A stretch of DNA of 64,000 bases, from contig NZ_VORA01000001.1 of the NCBI RefSeq assembly GCF_008477545.1, positions 744,001 to 808,000 on the forward strand, written 5' to 3'. This document shows, piece by piece, positions 35,894 through 44,792 of this stretch (positions are counted from its first letter, which is position 1; every line of letters begins with the position of its first letter). Position numbers and translations under genes: made by a program. Under the pieces are notes generated by a model. The model was not told the origin of the DNA and searched no databases. It saw only the letters and a program-made list of their open reading frames with translations. The DNA is from Roseibium aestuarii. GTDB lineage: Bacteria > Pseudomonadota > Alphaproteobacteria > Rhizobiales > Stappiaceae.

Positions 35894-38347
35894 ATGACCA
35901 GACAGAAACTCGTTGTGGTCGGCAACGGCATGGCCCCGGGGCGCATGCTCGAGCATCTCTTCGAGATGAACGCCGACGCCTATGACGTCACCATCTTCAA
36001 CGCCGAACCGCGGGTGAACTACAACCGCCTCATGCTGTCGCCGGTGCTCTCCGGTGAAAAGACCTATGAGGACATCATCACCCACGGCGACGGCTGGTAT
36101 GCCGAGCACGGCGTCACCCTGCACAAGGGCGCGAAGGTGACCGGGATCGACCGGGCGGCGAAAACCGTCACGTCGGAGACCGGCATCACCGTATCCTACG
36201 ACAAGCTGGTCATCGCCACCGGTTCGTCCCCCTTCATCATCCCGTTGCCGGGCAAGGATCTGGACGGCGTCCTGACCTACCGCGATCTCGACGACGTGGA
36301 GAGGATGCTCGAAGCCGCAGCCCGAGGCGGGCGTGCCATCGTCATCGGCGGTGGGCTGCTGGGCCTGGAAGCCGCAGCCGGTCTCAAGATGCAGGGCATG
36401 GAGGTGACGGTCCTTCATCTCATGCCGACCCTGATGGAGCGGCAGCTCGATCCGTCTGCCGGCTTCCTCCTGGAGGCCGAGTTCAAGCGTCGTGGCATCG
36501 ATGTGCGCACCAAGGCCAACAGCCACGAGATCCTCGATGACGGCACGGGCAAGGTCGCCGGCATCAAGCTCGACGACGGCACGGTGATCGATGCGTCCAT
36601 CGTCGTCATGGCCGTCGGCATCCGTCCCTCGGCAGAGCTGGCCAGGAGTGTCGGTATCGAGACCAACCGGGGCATCCTGGTGGGCGACGACATGCGCACC
36701 AGTGACCCGGACGTCTTTGCGCTGGGCGAATGCGTCGAGCATGGCGGCCAGTGCTACGGGCTCGTGGCTCCTCTCTATGAAATGGCGAAGGTGATTGCCG
36801 AGAACCTGCTCGGCGGTGCGGCCGAGTACAAGGGCTCGGTCACGGCGACGAAGCTCAAGGTCACCGGTGTCGATCTCTATTCGGCAGGGGACTTTGCCGA
36901 GGCCGAAGACCGGGAGGAGATCGTCCTGCGCGATGCCTCCTCCGGCGTCTACAAGCGTCTGGTGCTCAAGGACAACAAGATCGTCGGCGCGGTGCTCTAC
37001 GGCGAGACCTCCGACGGGCCCTGGTTCTTCGACATGCTGAAGAAGGGCACCGACATCGCCCCCATGCGGGAAACCCTCATTTTCGGTCAGGCCTATCAGG
37101 GGGGCGAACCCCTGGACCCTACGGCGGCCGTTGCAGCCTTGCCGGATGATGCAGAGATCTGCGGCTGCAACGGCGTTTGCAAGGGCAAGATCACCGGGGC
37201 GATCCTGGAAAAGGGGCTGACGACCCTCGACGAGGTGCGCGCCCACACCAAGGCCTCGGCTTCCTGCGGCACCTGCACGGGGCTGGTCGAGCAGCTCATG
37301 GCCGTCACCCTTGGGGCGTCCTTCAATCCCAACGCGGTGAAGCCCATGTGCGGCTGCACCCATCACAGCCACGATGACGTGCGCCGGCTGATCAAGGCCA
37401 AGGAACTCAAGTCCATTCCGGCCGTGATGCAGGAGCTGGAGTGGACCACCTCCCAGGGCTGTGCCAAGTGCCGCCCGGCGCTGAACTACTACCTCGTCTC
37501 CGACTGGCCCGATGAATATGCGGATGACTACCAGTCCCGCTTCATCAACGAGCGCGTCCACGCAAACATCCAGAAGGACGGCACCTATTCCGTCGTCCCG
37601 CGCATGTGGGGCGGCATGACCTCCGCTGCCGAGCTGCGGGCCATCGCCGATGTGGTCGACAAGTTCAACATCCCCTCGGTCAAGGTCACCGGCGGCCAGC
37701 GCATCGACATGCTGGGCATCCGCAAGGAAGACCTCCCCGCCGTCTGGGCCGATCTGGGCAAGGCCGGCTTCGTCTCCGGGCACGCCTATGCCAAGGGCCT
37801 GCGCACGGTGAAGACCTGCGTCGGGTCCGACTGGTGCCGTTTCGGCACCCAGGATTCCACCGGCCTCGGCATCAAGCTGGAAAAGTTCCTCTGGGGCTCC
37901 TGGACACCGGCCAAGGTCAAGCTCGCCGTCTCCGGCTGCCCGCGCAACTGCGCAGAGGCGACCTGCAAGGATGTGGGGGTGATCTGCGTCGACAGTGGCT
38001 TCGAGATCCATTTTGCCGGGGCAGCAGGTCTCGACATCAAGGGCACGGAAGTGCTCGGCCATGTGAAGACCGAAGAGGAGGCGCTCGTCTACATCACCGC
38101 GCTCATCCAGATGTACCGCGAGCAGGGCCACTATCTGGAGCGTATCTACAAGTGGGCCAGGCGCATCGGCTACGACGAGGTGCGCCGCCAGATCATGGAC
38201 GACGCGGAGAAGCGTCAGGCCTATTTCGACCGTTTCGTCTTTTCCCAGAAATTTGCCCAGGTGGACCCGTGGTCGGAGCGTGTTTCCGGCAAGGACAAGC
38301 ACGAGTTCAAGCCCCTGGCGACCCTTCCCGCGGAGGCAGCCGAATGA
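35894..38347 (+). CDS. nirB: Assimilatory nitrite reductase large subunit
   Basis: Reduces nitrite to ammonium with NAD(P)H. Over 817 residues: a FAD/NAD-binding oxidoreductase part (about 1-400, VVVGNGMAPGRMLEH, IVIGGGLLGLEAA), two BFD-like iron-sulfur segments (CGCNGVCKG about 423 with CGTC about 458; CGCTHHSH about 486 with CAKC about 522), and the siroheme/4Fe-4S reductase part with CVGSDWCRFG (about 642) and SGCPRNCAEA (about 679), whose four cysteines bind the coupled cluster and siroheme. It follows a GAGGGGAGAGGG ribosome site. CysG, encoded at the operon's end, makes its siroheme. Confidence 0.96.
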   Translation: MTRQKLVVVGNGMAPGRMLEHLFEMNADAYDVTIFNAEPRVNYNRLMLSPVLSGEKTYEDIITHGDGWYAEHGVTLHKGAKVTGIDRAAKTVTSETGITVSYDKLVIATGSSPFIIPLPGKDLDGVLTYRDLDDVERMLEAAARGGRAIVIGGGLLGLEAAAGLKMQGMEVTVLHLMPTLMERQLDPSAGFLLEAEFKRRGIDVRTKANSHEILDDGTGKVAGIKLDDGTVIDASIVVMAVGIRPSAELARSVGIETNRGILVGDDMRTSDPDVFALGECVEHGGQCYGLVAPLYEMAKVIAENLLGGAAEYKGSVTATKLKVTGVDLYSAGDFAEAEDREEIVLRDASSGVYKRLVLKDNKIVGAVLYGETSDGPWFFDMLKKGTDIAPMRETLIFGQAYQGGEPLDPTAAVAALPDDAEICGCNGVCKGKITGAILEKGLTTLDEVRAHTKASASCGTCTGLVEQLMAVTLGASFNPNAVKPMCGCTHHSHDDVRRLIKAKELKSIPAVMQELEWTTSQGCAKCRPALNYYLVSDWPDEYADDYQSRFINERVHANIQKDGTYSVVPRMWGGMTSAAELRAIADVVDKFNIPSVKVTGGQRIDMLGIRKEDLPAVWADLGKAGFVSGHAYAKGLRTVKTCVGSDWCRFGTQDSTGLGIKLEKFLWGSWTPAKVKLAVSGCPRNCAEATCKDVGVICVDSGFEIHFAGAAGLDIKGTEVLGHVKTEEEALVYITALIQMYREQGHYLERIYKWARRIGYDEVRRQIMDDAEKRQAYFDRFVFSQKFAQVDPWSERVSGKDKHEFKPLATLPAEAAE

Positions 38348-38673
38348 ACGTCCTCACTCTTCAGGACTGGGTGCCGGTCGGCACTCTCCCCGACATTCCC
38401 CGCCAGGGCGCCCGGTGCGTCAGATGGGGCCAAACCACGATCGCGATCTTCCGCACCGCTTGCGACCGGGTCTTCGCGCTGGAGGACAGGAGCCCCAGCG
38501 CCAAGGGCGGGCCGCTCAGCCCGGGCATCGTCCACGACGTCTACGTCACGGAGCCCCTGCACAACTGGGTCATCAGCCTGGAAACCGGCGAAGCCCAGGG
38601 GGCCGATGAGGGGCAGGTCCGCTGCTTCCCGGTGAAGCTGGACGGCGAAACCATCCTGCTCGGCCTGCGCTGA
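38344..38673 (+). CDS. nirD: Nitrite reductase small subunit
   Basis: The 109-residue NirD subunit, with a Rieske-like fold (WVPVGTLPDIP at the start, VFALEDRSPSAKGGPLSPG in the middle) that lacks the Cys-His ligands of true Rieske proteins, as is normal for NirD. The ATG overlaps the nirB stop (ATGA), so the subunits are coupled in translation. Confidence 0.94.
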   Translation: MNVLTLQDWVPVGTLPDIPRQGARCVRWGQTTIAIFRTACDRVFALEDRSPSAKGGPLSPGIVHDVYVTEPLHNWVISLETGEAQGADEGQVRCFPVKLDGETILLGLR

Positions 38674-38786
38674 ACCATGGCAGCCGCAAGGATCCGCAAG
38701 AGATCCACGCGGGAGGAAACGCTCGGCGAGCGGACGTGATTGAACCAGACCGGCTCAGGGGCCGTCATGATCGAGAGGGGAATACG

Positions 38787-39635
38787 ATGTCTTACGTGAC
38801 ACCACAGGAATTCGCGACGAAAATGATCGACGCTGGGGAATCCAAGATCTTCATGTCCACCAAGGACACGTTCATCCGGGCCTACATGGCGGGTGCCATC
38901 CTGGCTCTGGCGGCGGCCTTCGCGGTCACGGTCACGGTCAACACCGGTCAGCCCCTCGTCGGCGCGCTGCTCTTCCCCGTCGGCTTCTGCATGCTCTACC
39001 TGCTGGGCTTCGACCTGCTGACCGGGGTCTTCACCCTCGTGCCCCTCGCCGTGCTGGACAAGCGTCCGGGGTGCGACATGAAGGGCCTGCTGCGCAACTG
39101 GGGCCTGGTCTTTGTGGGCAACTTTGCCGGCGCCATGACCACCGCGGTCTTCATGGCCATCATCTTCACCATGGGCTTCACCGAGGAGCCCAATGCCATC
39201 GGCCAGAAGATCGGCACTATCGGAGAAAGCCGCACCCTCGGCTACGCGGCAGCGGGCATGGGCGGCATGCTGACCCTCTTCATCCGCGCCGTCATGTGCA
39301 ACTGGATGGTCTCCACCGGCGTGGTCGCGGCCATGATGTCCACCTCCGTCTCCGGCAAGGTCATCGCCATGTGGATGCCGATCCTGGTCTTCTTCTACAT
39401 GGGCTTCGAACATTCCATCGTGAACATGTTCCTGTTCCCGTCCGGAATCATGCTCGGCGGAGAGTTCACCTGGATGGATTACTTCATCTGGAACGAGATC
39501 CCGACCGTCATCGGCAACCTGGTTGGCGGCCTGACCTTCGTCGGCGCGATGATCTACGCCACCCACTACAAGACCTCGCCGAAGCGCGGTCTCGCCAAGG
39601 CCGCCCAGGGCGGAACCTACGCACCGGCGGAATAA
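38787..39635 (+). CDS. Formate/nitrite transporter (FNT) family channel
   Basis: A 282-residue membrane protein of the FNT family, six helices, pentameric in the family. Segments such as FVGNFAGAMTTAVF and the half-helix AVMCNWMVSTGVV are typical of the channel. In this operon it most likely moves nitrite (in or out), relieving nitrite toxicity when nitrate reduction outpaces NirBD; formate is less likely from context. The start at 38787 has GAGAGGGGAATAC ahead. A hairpin follows at 39652-39677. Confidence 0.88.
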   Translation: MSYVTPQEFATKMIDAGESKIFMSTKDTFIRAYMAGAILALAAAFAVTVTVNTGQPLVGALLFPVGFCMLYLLGFDLLTGVFTLVPLAVLDKRPGCDMKGLLRNWGLVFVGNFAGAMTTAVFMAIIFTMGFTEEPNAIGQKIGTIGESRTLGYAAAGMGGMLTLFIRAVMCNWMVSTGVVAAMMSTSVSGKVIAMWMPILVFFYMGFEHSIVNMFLFPSGIMLGGEFTWMDYFIWNEIPTVIGNLVGGLTFVGAMIYATHYKTSPKRGLAKAAQGGTYAPAE

Positions 39636-39651
39636 GACTCGAACCCTGCCT

Positions 39652-39677
39652 CGGGTGTCCGGGCGACCGGATACCCG
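39652..39677 (+). other. Stem-loop after the FNT gene
   Basis: CGGGTGTCCGG and CCGGATACCCG form an 11-bp stem (one G-T pair) around GCGA, followed by CTCTTTCC. Possibly a partial terminator lowering expression of the downstream kinase/phosphatase and reductase genes. Confidence 0.65.
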
Positions 39678-39722
39678 CTCTTTCCAGCCGGAGGCTCCGG
39701 CCGAACTCCAGGATCCGTGATC

Positions 39723-41468
39723 ATGTCAGGCGCGCTGCGCATCTCGATCGGTCAGCACAGTCACAGGGGCGGCAAGGAAATCAATCAGGATTTCCATGGT
39801 GCACTCATTCCCGAAGGCCGGCTTCTTGCCGCCAAGGGGGTCGTGGCGGTGGTCTGCGACGGGATCTCGACCAGCGCACACGGCCGCGAGGCAGCAGAGA
39901 CTGCCTGCAAGAGCTTTCTCACCGACTATTACGCCACCCCTGAGGGCTGGAGCGTGCGCCAGGCCGGTGACCGGGTGCTTTCGGCTACCAACGCCTGGCT
40001 CTATGGCCGCACCCGCTCCGGCGACGGACGCTATGATCCCGACCGCGGCTTCGTCTGCACCTTCACGGCCATCGTCCTGAAAGGCCGCACGGCGCATGTG
40101 CTGCATGTGGGCGACGCGCGGCTCTACCGGGTCAGTGCCGGCTCGGCCGCTGTCCTCACCCGCGATCATCGCCAGCATCTGGGGGAGGGGGAAACCGTTC
40201 TCGACCGGGCGCTCGGCATTTCGCCCACCCTGCGCATCGACTATTGCGCCGTTCCGGTGGCCGCTGGAGATGTCTTTCTTCTGGCCACCGACGGCATGGC
40301 AGAGCATCTGGGGGCGACCGGCGCGGCCGATCTGGCCGGGCGGGTGGACGGAGATCTCGACCGGCTTGCCGGCGAGGCCATCGACCGGGCCATTGCCAGC
40401 GGGGCGAATGACAATCTGACGCTCCAGATCCTGCGCATCGATGCGCTTCCCGAGTTCTCCGGCAGCGACGTGCCCTCGCTCTCCGGCACCTTGCCCCTCC
40501 TTGCCGATCCGCGCCCCGGTCAGGTGATCGACGGGCTGGAGCTGATCGAGCAGATCCACGGCTCCGATCGCTCCCGCGTGTTCAAGGCCCGCGACCTGGA
40601 GACCGGAGAGACCGTCGCCGTCAAGGTCCCGGCAGATTCCGCAACCCGGGACCCGGGCTTCCTTCAGGCCCTGCTGATGGAGGAATGGGTTGCACGGCGC
40701 ATCGACGCTCCGCAGGTCATGAAGGCCTGGAAGGGGCCAGGTGAACGGGAGAAATCCGCGCTCTATACCGTGTTCGAATGGGTCGAGGGACTGAGCCTGA
40801 CGCGCTGGATGCAGGCCCATCCCCAGCCGGATCTCGCTGTGGTCTTTGCGCTTCTGCGCGACATGGCGGCCGGTGTCCAGGCCATGCACCGGCGCCAGAT
40901 GGTGCATCAGGACCTGCGGCCCGAGAACATCGTCGTGACGGGTGAGGGGCGGGCGGTGATCATCGACTTCGGCTCCACCCGCATCCTGGGTACCGAGGAC
41001 GGAGAACCGCCGCTGGATCCGGCCCATGCGGCGGGGCTTGCCACCCATCAGTACATGGCGCCGGAAGGCTTCTTCGGTGTGCCGGCCAATCCGTCCTTCG
41101 ATGTCTATGCTCTCGGCATCATTGCCTACCAGATGCTGACCGGCCGGCTGCCCTATGGCGGGGACATGGCGCGTGCCGCGACCCCCGCTGCCCAGAGCCG
41201 GGTGGCCTATCGGCCTGCTGCCGGACCGGAAAGCCGGGTGCCGGTCTGGGTCGATGCGGCCCTGCGCAAGGCGGTGCACGTCGACCCGAGCCGCCGGCAT
41301 CTGGAGCCGGCGGAGCTTCTGGCAGATCTCACCCGCCCAAACCCGCTATTGCCCGGCGTCCTGCATCAGGCCGTCTTTGCCCGTGACCCGGTTCGGTTCT
41401 GGCAAGGGGTGAGCCTGTGTCTGGCGGTGTGTGTCGTCTGGCTGATCTACCTCCTGAGCATCGCATGA
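39723..41468 (+). CDS. Bifunctional PP2C phosphatase / Ser-Thr kinase
   Basis: A 581-residue signalling protein. N-terminal PP2C phosphatase (about 1-245): metal-binding motifs NQDFH, VVCDGIS, HVGDARLYR, LATDGM and NDNLT are all present. C-terminal protein kinase (about 260-545): VAVKV lysine, catalytic HQDLRPENI (the usual HRD arginine replaced by Gln, Asp and Asn retained), IDFGS, APEGF. A single helix (VSLCLAVCVVWLIYLLSI) at the extreme C-terminus anchors it in the membrane. A similar kinase/phosphatase gene sits in nas loci of Pseudomonas and others, so the link to nitrate assimilation is conserved, but its target is unknown. GTG 39717 is an alternative start. Confidence 0.9.
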   Translation: MSGALRISIGQHSHRGGKEINQDFHGALIPEGRLLAAKGVVAVVCDGISTSAHGREAAETACKSFLTDYYATPEGWSVRQAGDRVLSATNAWLYGRTRSGDGRYDPDRGFVCTFTAIVLKGRTAHVLHVGDARLYRVSAGSAAVLTRDHRQHLGEGETVLDRALGISPTLRIDYCAVPVAAGDVFLLATDGMAEHLGATGAADLAGRVDGDLDRLAGEAIDRAIASGANDNLTLQILRIDALPEFSGSDVPSLSGTLPLLADPRPGQVIDGLELIEQIHGSDRSRVFKARDLETGETVAVKVPADSATRDPGFLQALLMEEWVARRIDAPQVMKAWKGPGEREKSALYTVFEWVEGLSLTRWMQAHPQPDLAVVFALLRDMAAGVQAMHRRQMVHQDLRPENIVVTGEGRAVIIDFGSTRILGTEDGEPPLDPAHAAGLATHQYMAPEGFFGVPANPSFDVYALGIIAYQMLTGRLPYGGDMARAATPAAQSRVAYRPAAGPESRVPVWVDAALRKAVHVDPSRRHLEPAELLADLTRPNPLLPGVLHQAVFARDPVRFWQGVSLCLAVCVVWLIYLLSIA

Positions 41469-41511
41469 TTGGACTTGAGACCGTTTCGAACCTGAAGGGG
41501 AGACAAGGGAA

Positions 41512-41955
41512 ATGCTGAGCAAGAGTGACGTTACGCAGATGATCTACGAGAAGAAGCGCACGGCAGGCCTCAGCTGGGCCAGCATTGCCGAGGACATTGG
41601 CATGAGCGAGGTCTTCGTCACCTCGGCCTGCCTTGGCATGAACTCCCTGCCGAAGGACAAGGCGGAGGCACTGAGCCGCAATCTCGGTCTGCCCCAGGAA
41701 GCCGCCATCGTGCTTGCCGAATACCCGGACAAGATCTTCTCCCAGACCGTTCCGACCGATCCCTGCATCTACCGTTTCTACGAAATCATGGGCGTTTACG
41801 GCCAGACGCTGAAGGAACTGATCCAGGAAAAGGGCGGTGACGGCATCATGAGCGCCATCGATTTCGACATGTCCGTCGACAAGGTGCCCTATGAGAAGGG
41901 CGACCGGATCGAGATCCGCATGAGCGGAAAATTCCTGTCCTACAACGCCTGGTGA
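41512..41955 (+). CDS. cynS: Cyanase (cyanate hydratase)
   Basis: Converts cyanate and bicarbonate to ammonia and CO2. It is 147 residues, slightly shorter than E. coli cyanase (156), with an N-terminal helix-turn-helix-like domain and the C-terminal active-site domain. The catalytic Arg and Glu are in YRFYEIMGVYGQTLKEL and the Ser in GIMSAIDFDM. The protein assembles as a decamer in the family. Its place between the kinase/phosphatase and nasA gives the cell another ammonia source under the same control. Confidence 0.95.
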   Translation: MLSKSDVTQMIYEKKRTAGLSWASIAEDIGMSEVFVTSACLGMNSLPKDKAEALSRNLGLPQEAAIVLAEYPDKIFSQTVPTDPCIYRFYEIMGVYGQTLKELIQEKGGDGIMSAIDFDMSVDKVPYEKGDRIEIRMSGKFLSYNAW

Positions 41956-42086
41956 TTTCACCCTGGCTGGCAGGCGCCTTGTCTGCACACGAGATCTGGA
42001 CCGGCGGCAGCCGGTCCACCCGAACGATGGAAGCTCAGCGAAGGCCTCCCGAGGGTCTTCAGGACGTCCAAACAAGGAAAACAAGC

Positions 42087-44792
42087 ATGGCCGGATCCTG
42101 TGTCACGACGCGAACCACCTGTCCCTATTGCGGGGTCGGCTGCGGTGTCCTTGCCTCCCGCTTCGAGGACGGGACCGTTACGGTGAAGGGCGACCCGGAT
42201 CATCCGGCAAACCTTGGCCGTCTCTGCTCCAAGGGATCGGCCCTGGCTGAAACTCTCTCCCTGGAGGATCGCCTGCTTTTCCCGAGCGTTGGCGGCAAGC
42301 GTGCCAGCTGGGATGAAGCGCTTCACGCAGTTTCTGAAGGCTTCGCCCGCACCATTGCCGACCATGGGCCCGACAGCGTGGCGCTCTATGTCTCCGGCCA
42401 GATTCTCACCGAGGACTATTACGTCGCCAACAAGCTGATGAAGGGCTTCATCGGCAGCGCCAACATCGACACCAACTCCCGCCTCTGCATGGCGTCTTCT
42501 GTTGCCGGCCATCGCCGTGCCTTTGGCTCCGACACGGTTCCCGGCACCTACGAGGATCTGGAGCTTGCCGATCTGATCGTGCTTGTCGGGTCCAACCTGG
42601 CCTGGTGTCATCCGGTGCTCTTCCAGCGCATCGAGGCCGCCCGCCGCACCCGGCCCAACCTGCGCCTCGTGGTGGTCGATCCCCGCCGCACCGCGACCTG
42701 CGAGCTGGCGGATCTCCATCTCAAGCTCAAGCCCGATACGGATGTGGCGCTCTTCAACGGGTTGCTTGCCTTCCTGCACGAAAGCGGCGGTCTCAACGAC
42801 CGCTACGTCAACCTTCACACCAGCGGTTTGGCCCAGGCCCTTGAAGCGGCTGGCTCTTGCGACATCCGCGCGATTGCGGAGGCTACGGGTCTGGCCCCTC
42901 AGGATGTGGCGACCTTCTATTCCATGGTCGCGCGCACGCCGAAGACCGTCACCGTCTACAGCCAGGGCGTCAACCAGTCCGTCTGCGGCACGGACAAGGT
43001 CAATGCCATCCTCAACACCCATCTGGCGACAGGCCGCATCGGTCGGCCGGGCAGCGGTCCCTTCTCCGTGACCGGTCAGCCCAATGCCATGGGCGGGCGC
43101 GAGGTCGGCGGTTTGGCCAACATGCTGGCGGCCCACATGGACCTGGAAAACCCGGATCACCGCGCCCTCGTCCAGAGCTTCTGGCAGAGCCCGCGCATGG
43201 CGGAGCGGCCGGGCCTCAAGGCCGTCGACATGTTCAGGGCCGTGCGGGACGGGCGCATCAAGGCCATCTGGATCATGGGCACCAACCCGGTCGACAGTCT
43301 GCCCGACGCCGACGGTGTCGCCGAGGCCCTGCGCGCCTGTCCGCTGGTGGTGGTCTCCGATGTGTCGACCGCCGTCGATACGCTGGCCTTCGCCCATGTG
43401 CGTCTGCCTGCCGCCGCCTGGGGCGAGAAGGACGGGATGGTGACCAACTCCGAGCGCCGCATGTCCCGTCAGAAAGGCTTCCTGCCCTTGCCCGGCGAGG
43501 CCCGTGCCGATTGGTGGGCGCTTGCTCAGGTCGCGACCCGCCTCGGATTCGGTGAGGCTTTTGCCTGGCAGGGGTCGTCCGACATCATCGCCGAGTTCGC
43601 GCGGCTGTCCATGGAAAGAAACCAGGGCAGCCGGGACTTCGACATCGGCGCGCTTGCGCAGATCACGCCCGAGGCCTTCGATGGTCTGGCGCCCTTCCAG
43701 TGGCCCTGGCCGGCCGGAACGCCGGCGGGAGAGAGCCGGTTCTTCGCGGACGGCGGGTTCTTCACCCCCGATCGCCGCGCTCGCCTGGTGTCGGTTCGCC
43801 AGTCTGCCCCGCGCAAGCTGGAACGCCGCTATCCCTTCGTGCTCAACACGGGCCGTATCCGCGACCAGTGGCACACCATGACGCGCACCGGAAAATCCGA
43901 GCGGTTGAGCGCCCATATCGCCGAGCCCTATGCGGAGCTTCATCCGGACGACGCAGGGCTGCTTGGGATCGCAGCCGCCGATCTCGTGACCGTCGAAAGC
44001 CCACACGGCAAGGTGCTGGTGCGGGCCCTTGTCACCGAGCGGGCCGCGCAGGGCAACATCTTCGTACCCATGCACTGGACCGATCAGGTGTCCTCGAAGG
44101 CCCGTGTGGATGCGGTGGTCGCCCCCGACACGGATCCGGTCTCCGGTCAGCCCGGGTTGAAGTTCACCCCCGTGGCCGTCACGCGGGCCGAGATGCAGCA
44201 CTACGGCTTCGCGGTGCTGCGCGAAAAGCCGGTCGATCTCGACCTGACCTATTGGGCGCTCGCCCCGATCCGCGAGGGCTGGCGGCTGGAATTTGCATGC
44301 GACGGCGCATCAACCCCGTGTGATCCGGCCCTGCGCGATCTGGCCCTGCGCCTGCTGGGCCAGGACAGCGGAGGCGAGGACCTGATCTCGGTGGAGGACC
44401 GTCACGCCGGGTCCGGGCGCTACGCCAGCTGGACCGGGGACCGGCTGGACGGTGCGGTCTTCGTGAGCCGCGAGCCCGTCGCCGTCTCGCGCCAATGGGC
44501 CTGCGGGCTTCTGGCTCAGCCGGCGCAGTCCCTGACCGATCGTCTCGGGCTGCTCGCGGGCCGTTCCGCAGCCGGCCGGCCCGATCCCGGCCCCATCGTC
44601 TGCTCCTGCTTCCAGATCGGCGCGAAAGATATCGCCCGCGCCGCCACACAGGGGCACGTCACGCTGGAGGCCATCGGCCAGACCCTTCGCGCCGGCACCA
44701 ATTGCGGCTCGTGCCGCTCGGAAATCAGCAGCCTGCTCAATGCCCTTCAGGATCAACAGGGAGATCGTCATGACATCGCGCAAGCCGGTTGA
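42087..44792 (+). CDS. nasA: Assimilatory nitrate reductase catalytic subunit
   Basis: A cytoplasmic molybdenum enzyme that reduces nitrate to nitrite, 901 residues. The N-terminal 4Fe-4S site is CPYCGVGC...LCSKG (about residues 12-50), followed by the molybdopterin domains (VSGQILTEDYYVANKLMKG, NTNSRLCM-like NIDTNSRLCMAS, TGQPNAMGGREVGG). A C-terminal BFD-like 2Fe-2S domain carries CSCF (about 839) and CGSC (about 873). The start at 42087 has AAGGA upstream and begins at the cluster domain. There is no separate NasB-type reductase gene, so electrons probably come through the C-terminal cluster from a shared donor. Confidence 0.95.
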   Translation: MAGSCVTTRTTCPYCGVGCGVLASRFEDGTVTVKGDPDHPANLGRLCSKGSALAETLSLEDRLLFPSVGGKRASWDEALHAVSEGFARTIADHGPDSVALYVSGQILTEDYYVANKLMKGFIGSANIDTNSRLCMASSVAGHRRAFGSDTVPGTYEDLELADLIVLVGSNLAWCHPVLFQRIEAARRTRPNLRLVVVDPRRTATCELADLHLKLKPDTDVALFNGLLAFLHESGGLNDRYVNLHTSGLAQALEAAGSCDIRAIAEATGLAPQDVATFYSMVARTPKTVTVYSQGVNQSVCGTDKVNAILNTHLATGRIGRPGSGPFSVTGQPNAMGGREVGGLANMLAAHMDLENPDHRALVQSFWQSPRMAERPGLKAVDMFRAVRDGRIKAIWIMGTNPVDSLPDADGVAEALRACPLVVVSDVSTAVDTLAFAHVRLPAAAWGEKDGMVTNSERRMSRQKGFLPLPGEARADWWALAQVATRLGFGEAFAWQGSSDIIAEFARLSMERNQGSRDFDIGALAQITPEAFDGLAPFQWPWPAGTPAGESRFFADGGFFTPDRRARLVSVRQSAPRKLERRYPFVLNTGRIRDQWHTMTRTGKSERLSAHIAEPYAELHPDDAGLLGIAAADLVTVESPHGKVLVRALVTERAAQGNIFVPMHWTDQVSSKARVDAVVAPDTDPVSGQPGLKFTPVAVTRAEMQHYGFAVLREKPVDLDLTYWALAPIREGWRLEFACDGASTPCDPALRDLALRLLGQDSGGEDLISVEDRHAGSGRYASWTGDRLDGAVFVSREPVAVSRQWACGLLAQPAQSLTDRLGLLAGRSAAGRPDPGPIVCSCFQIGAKDIARAATQGHVTLEAIGQTLRAGTNCGSCRSEISSLLNALQDQQGDRHDIAQAG

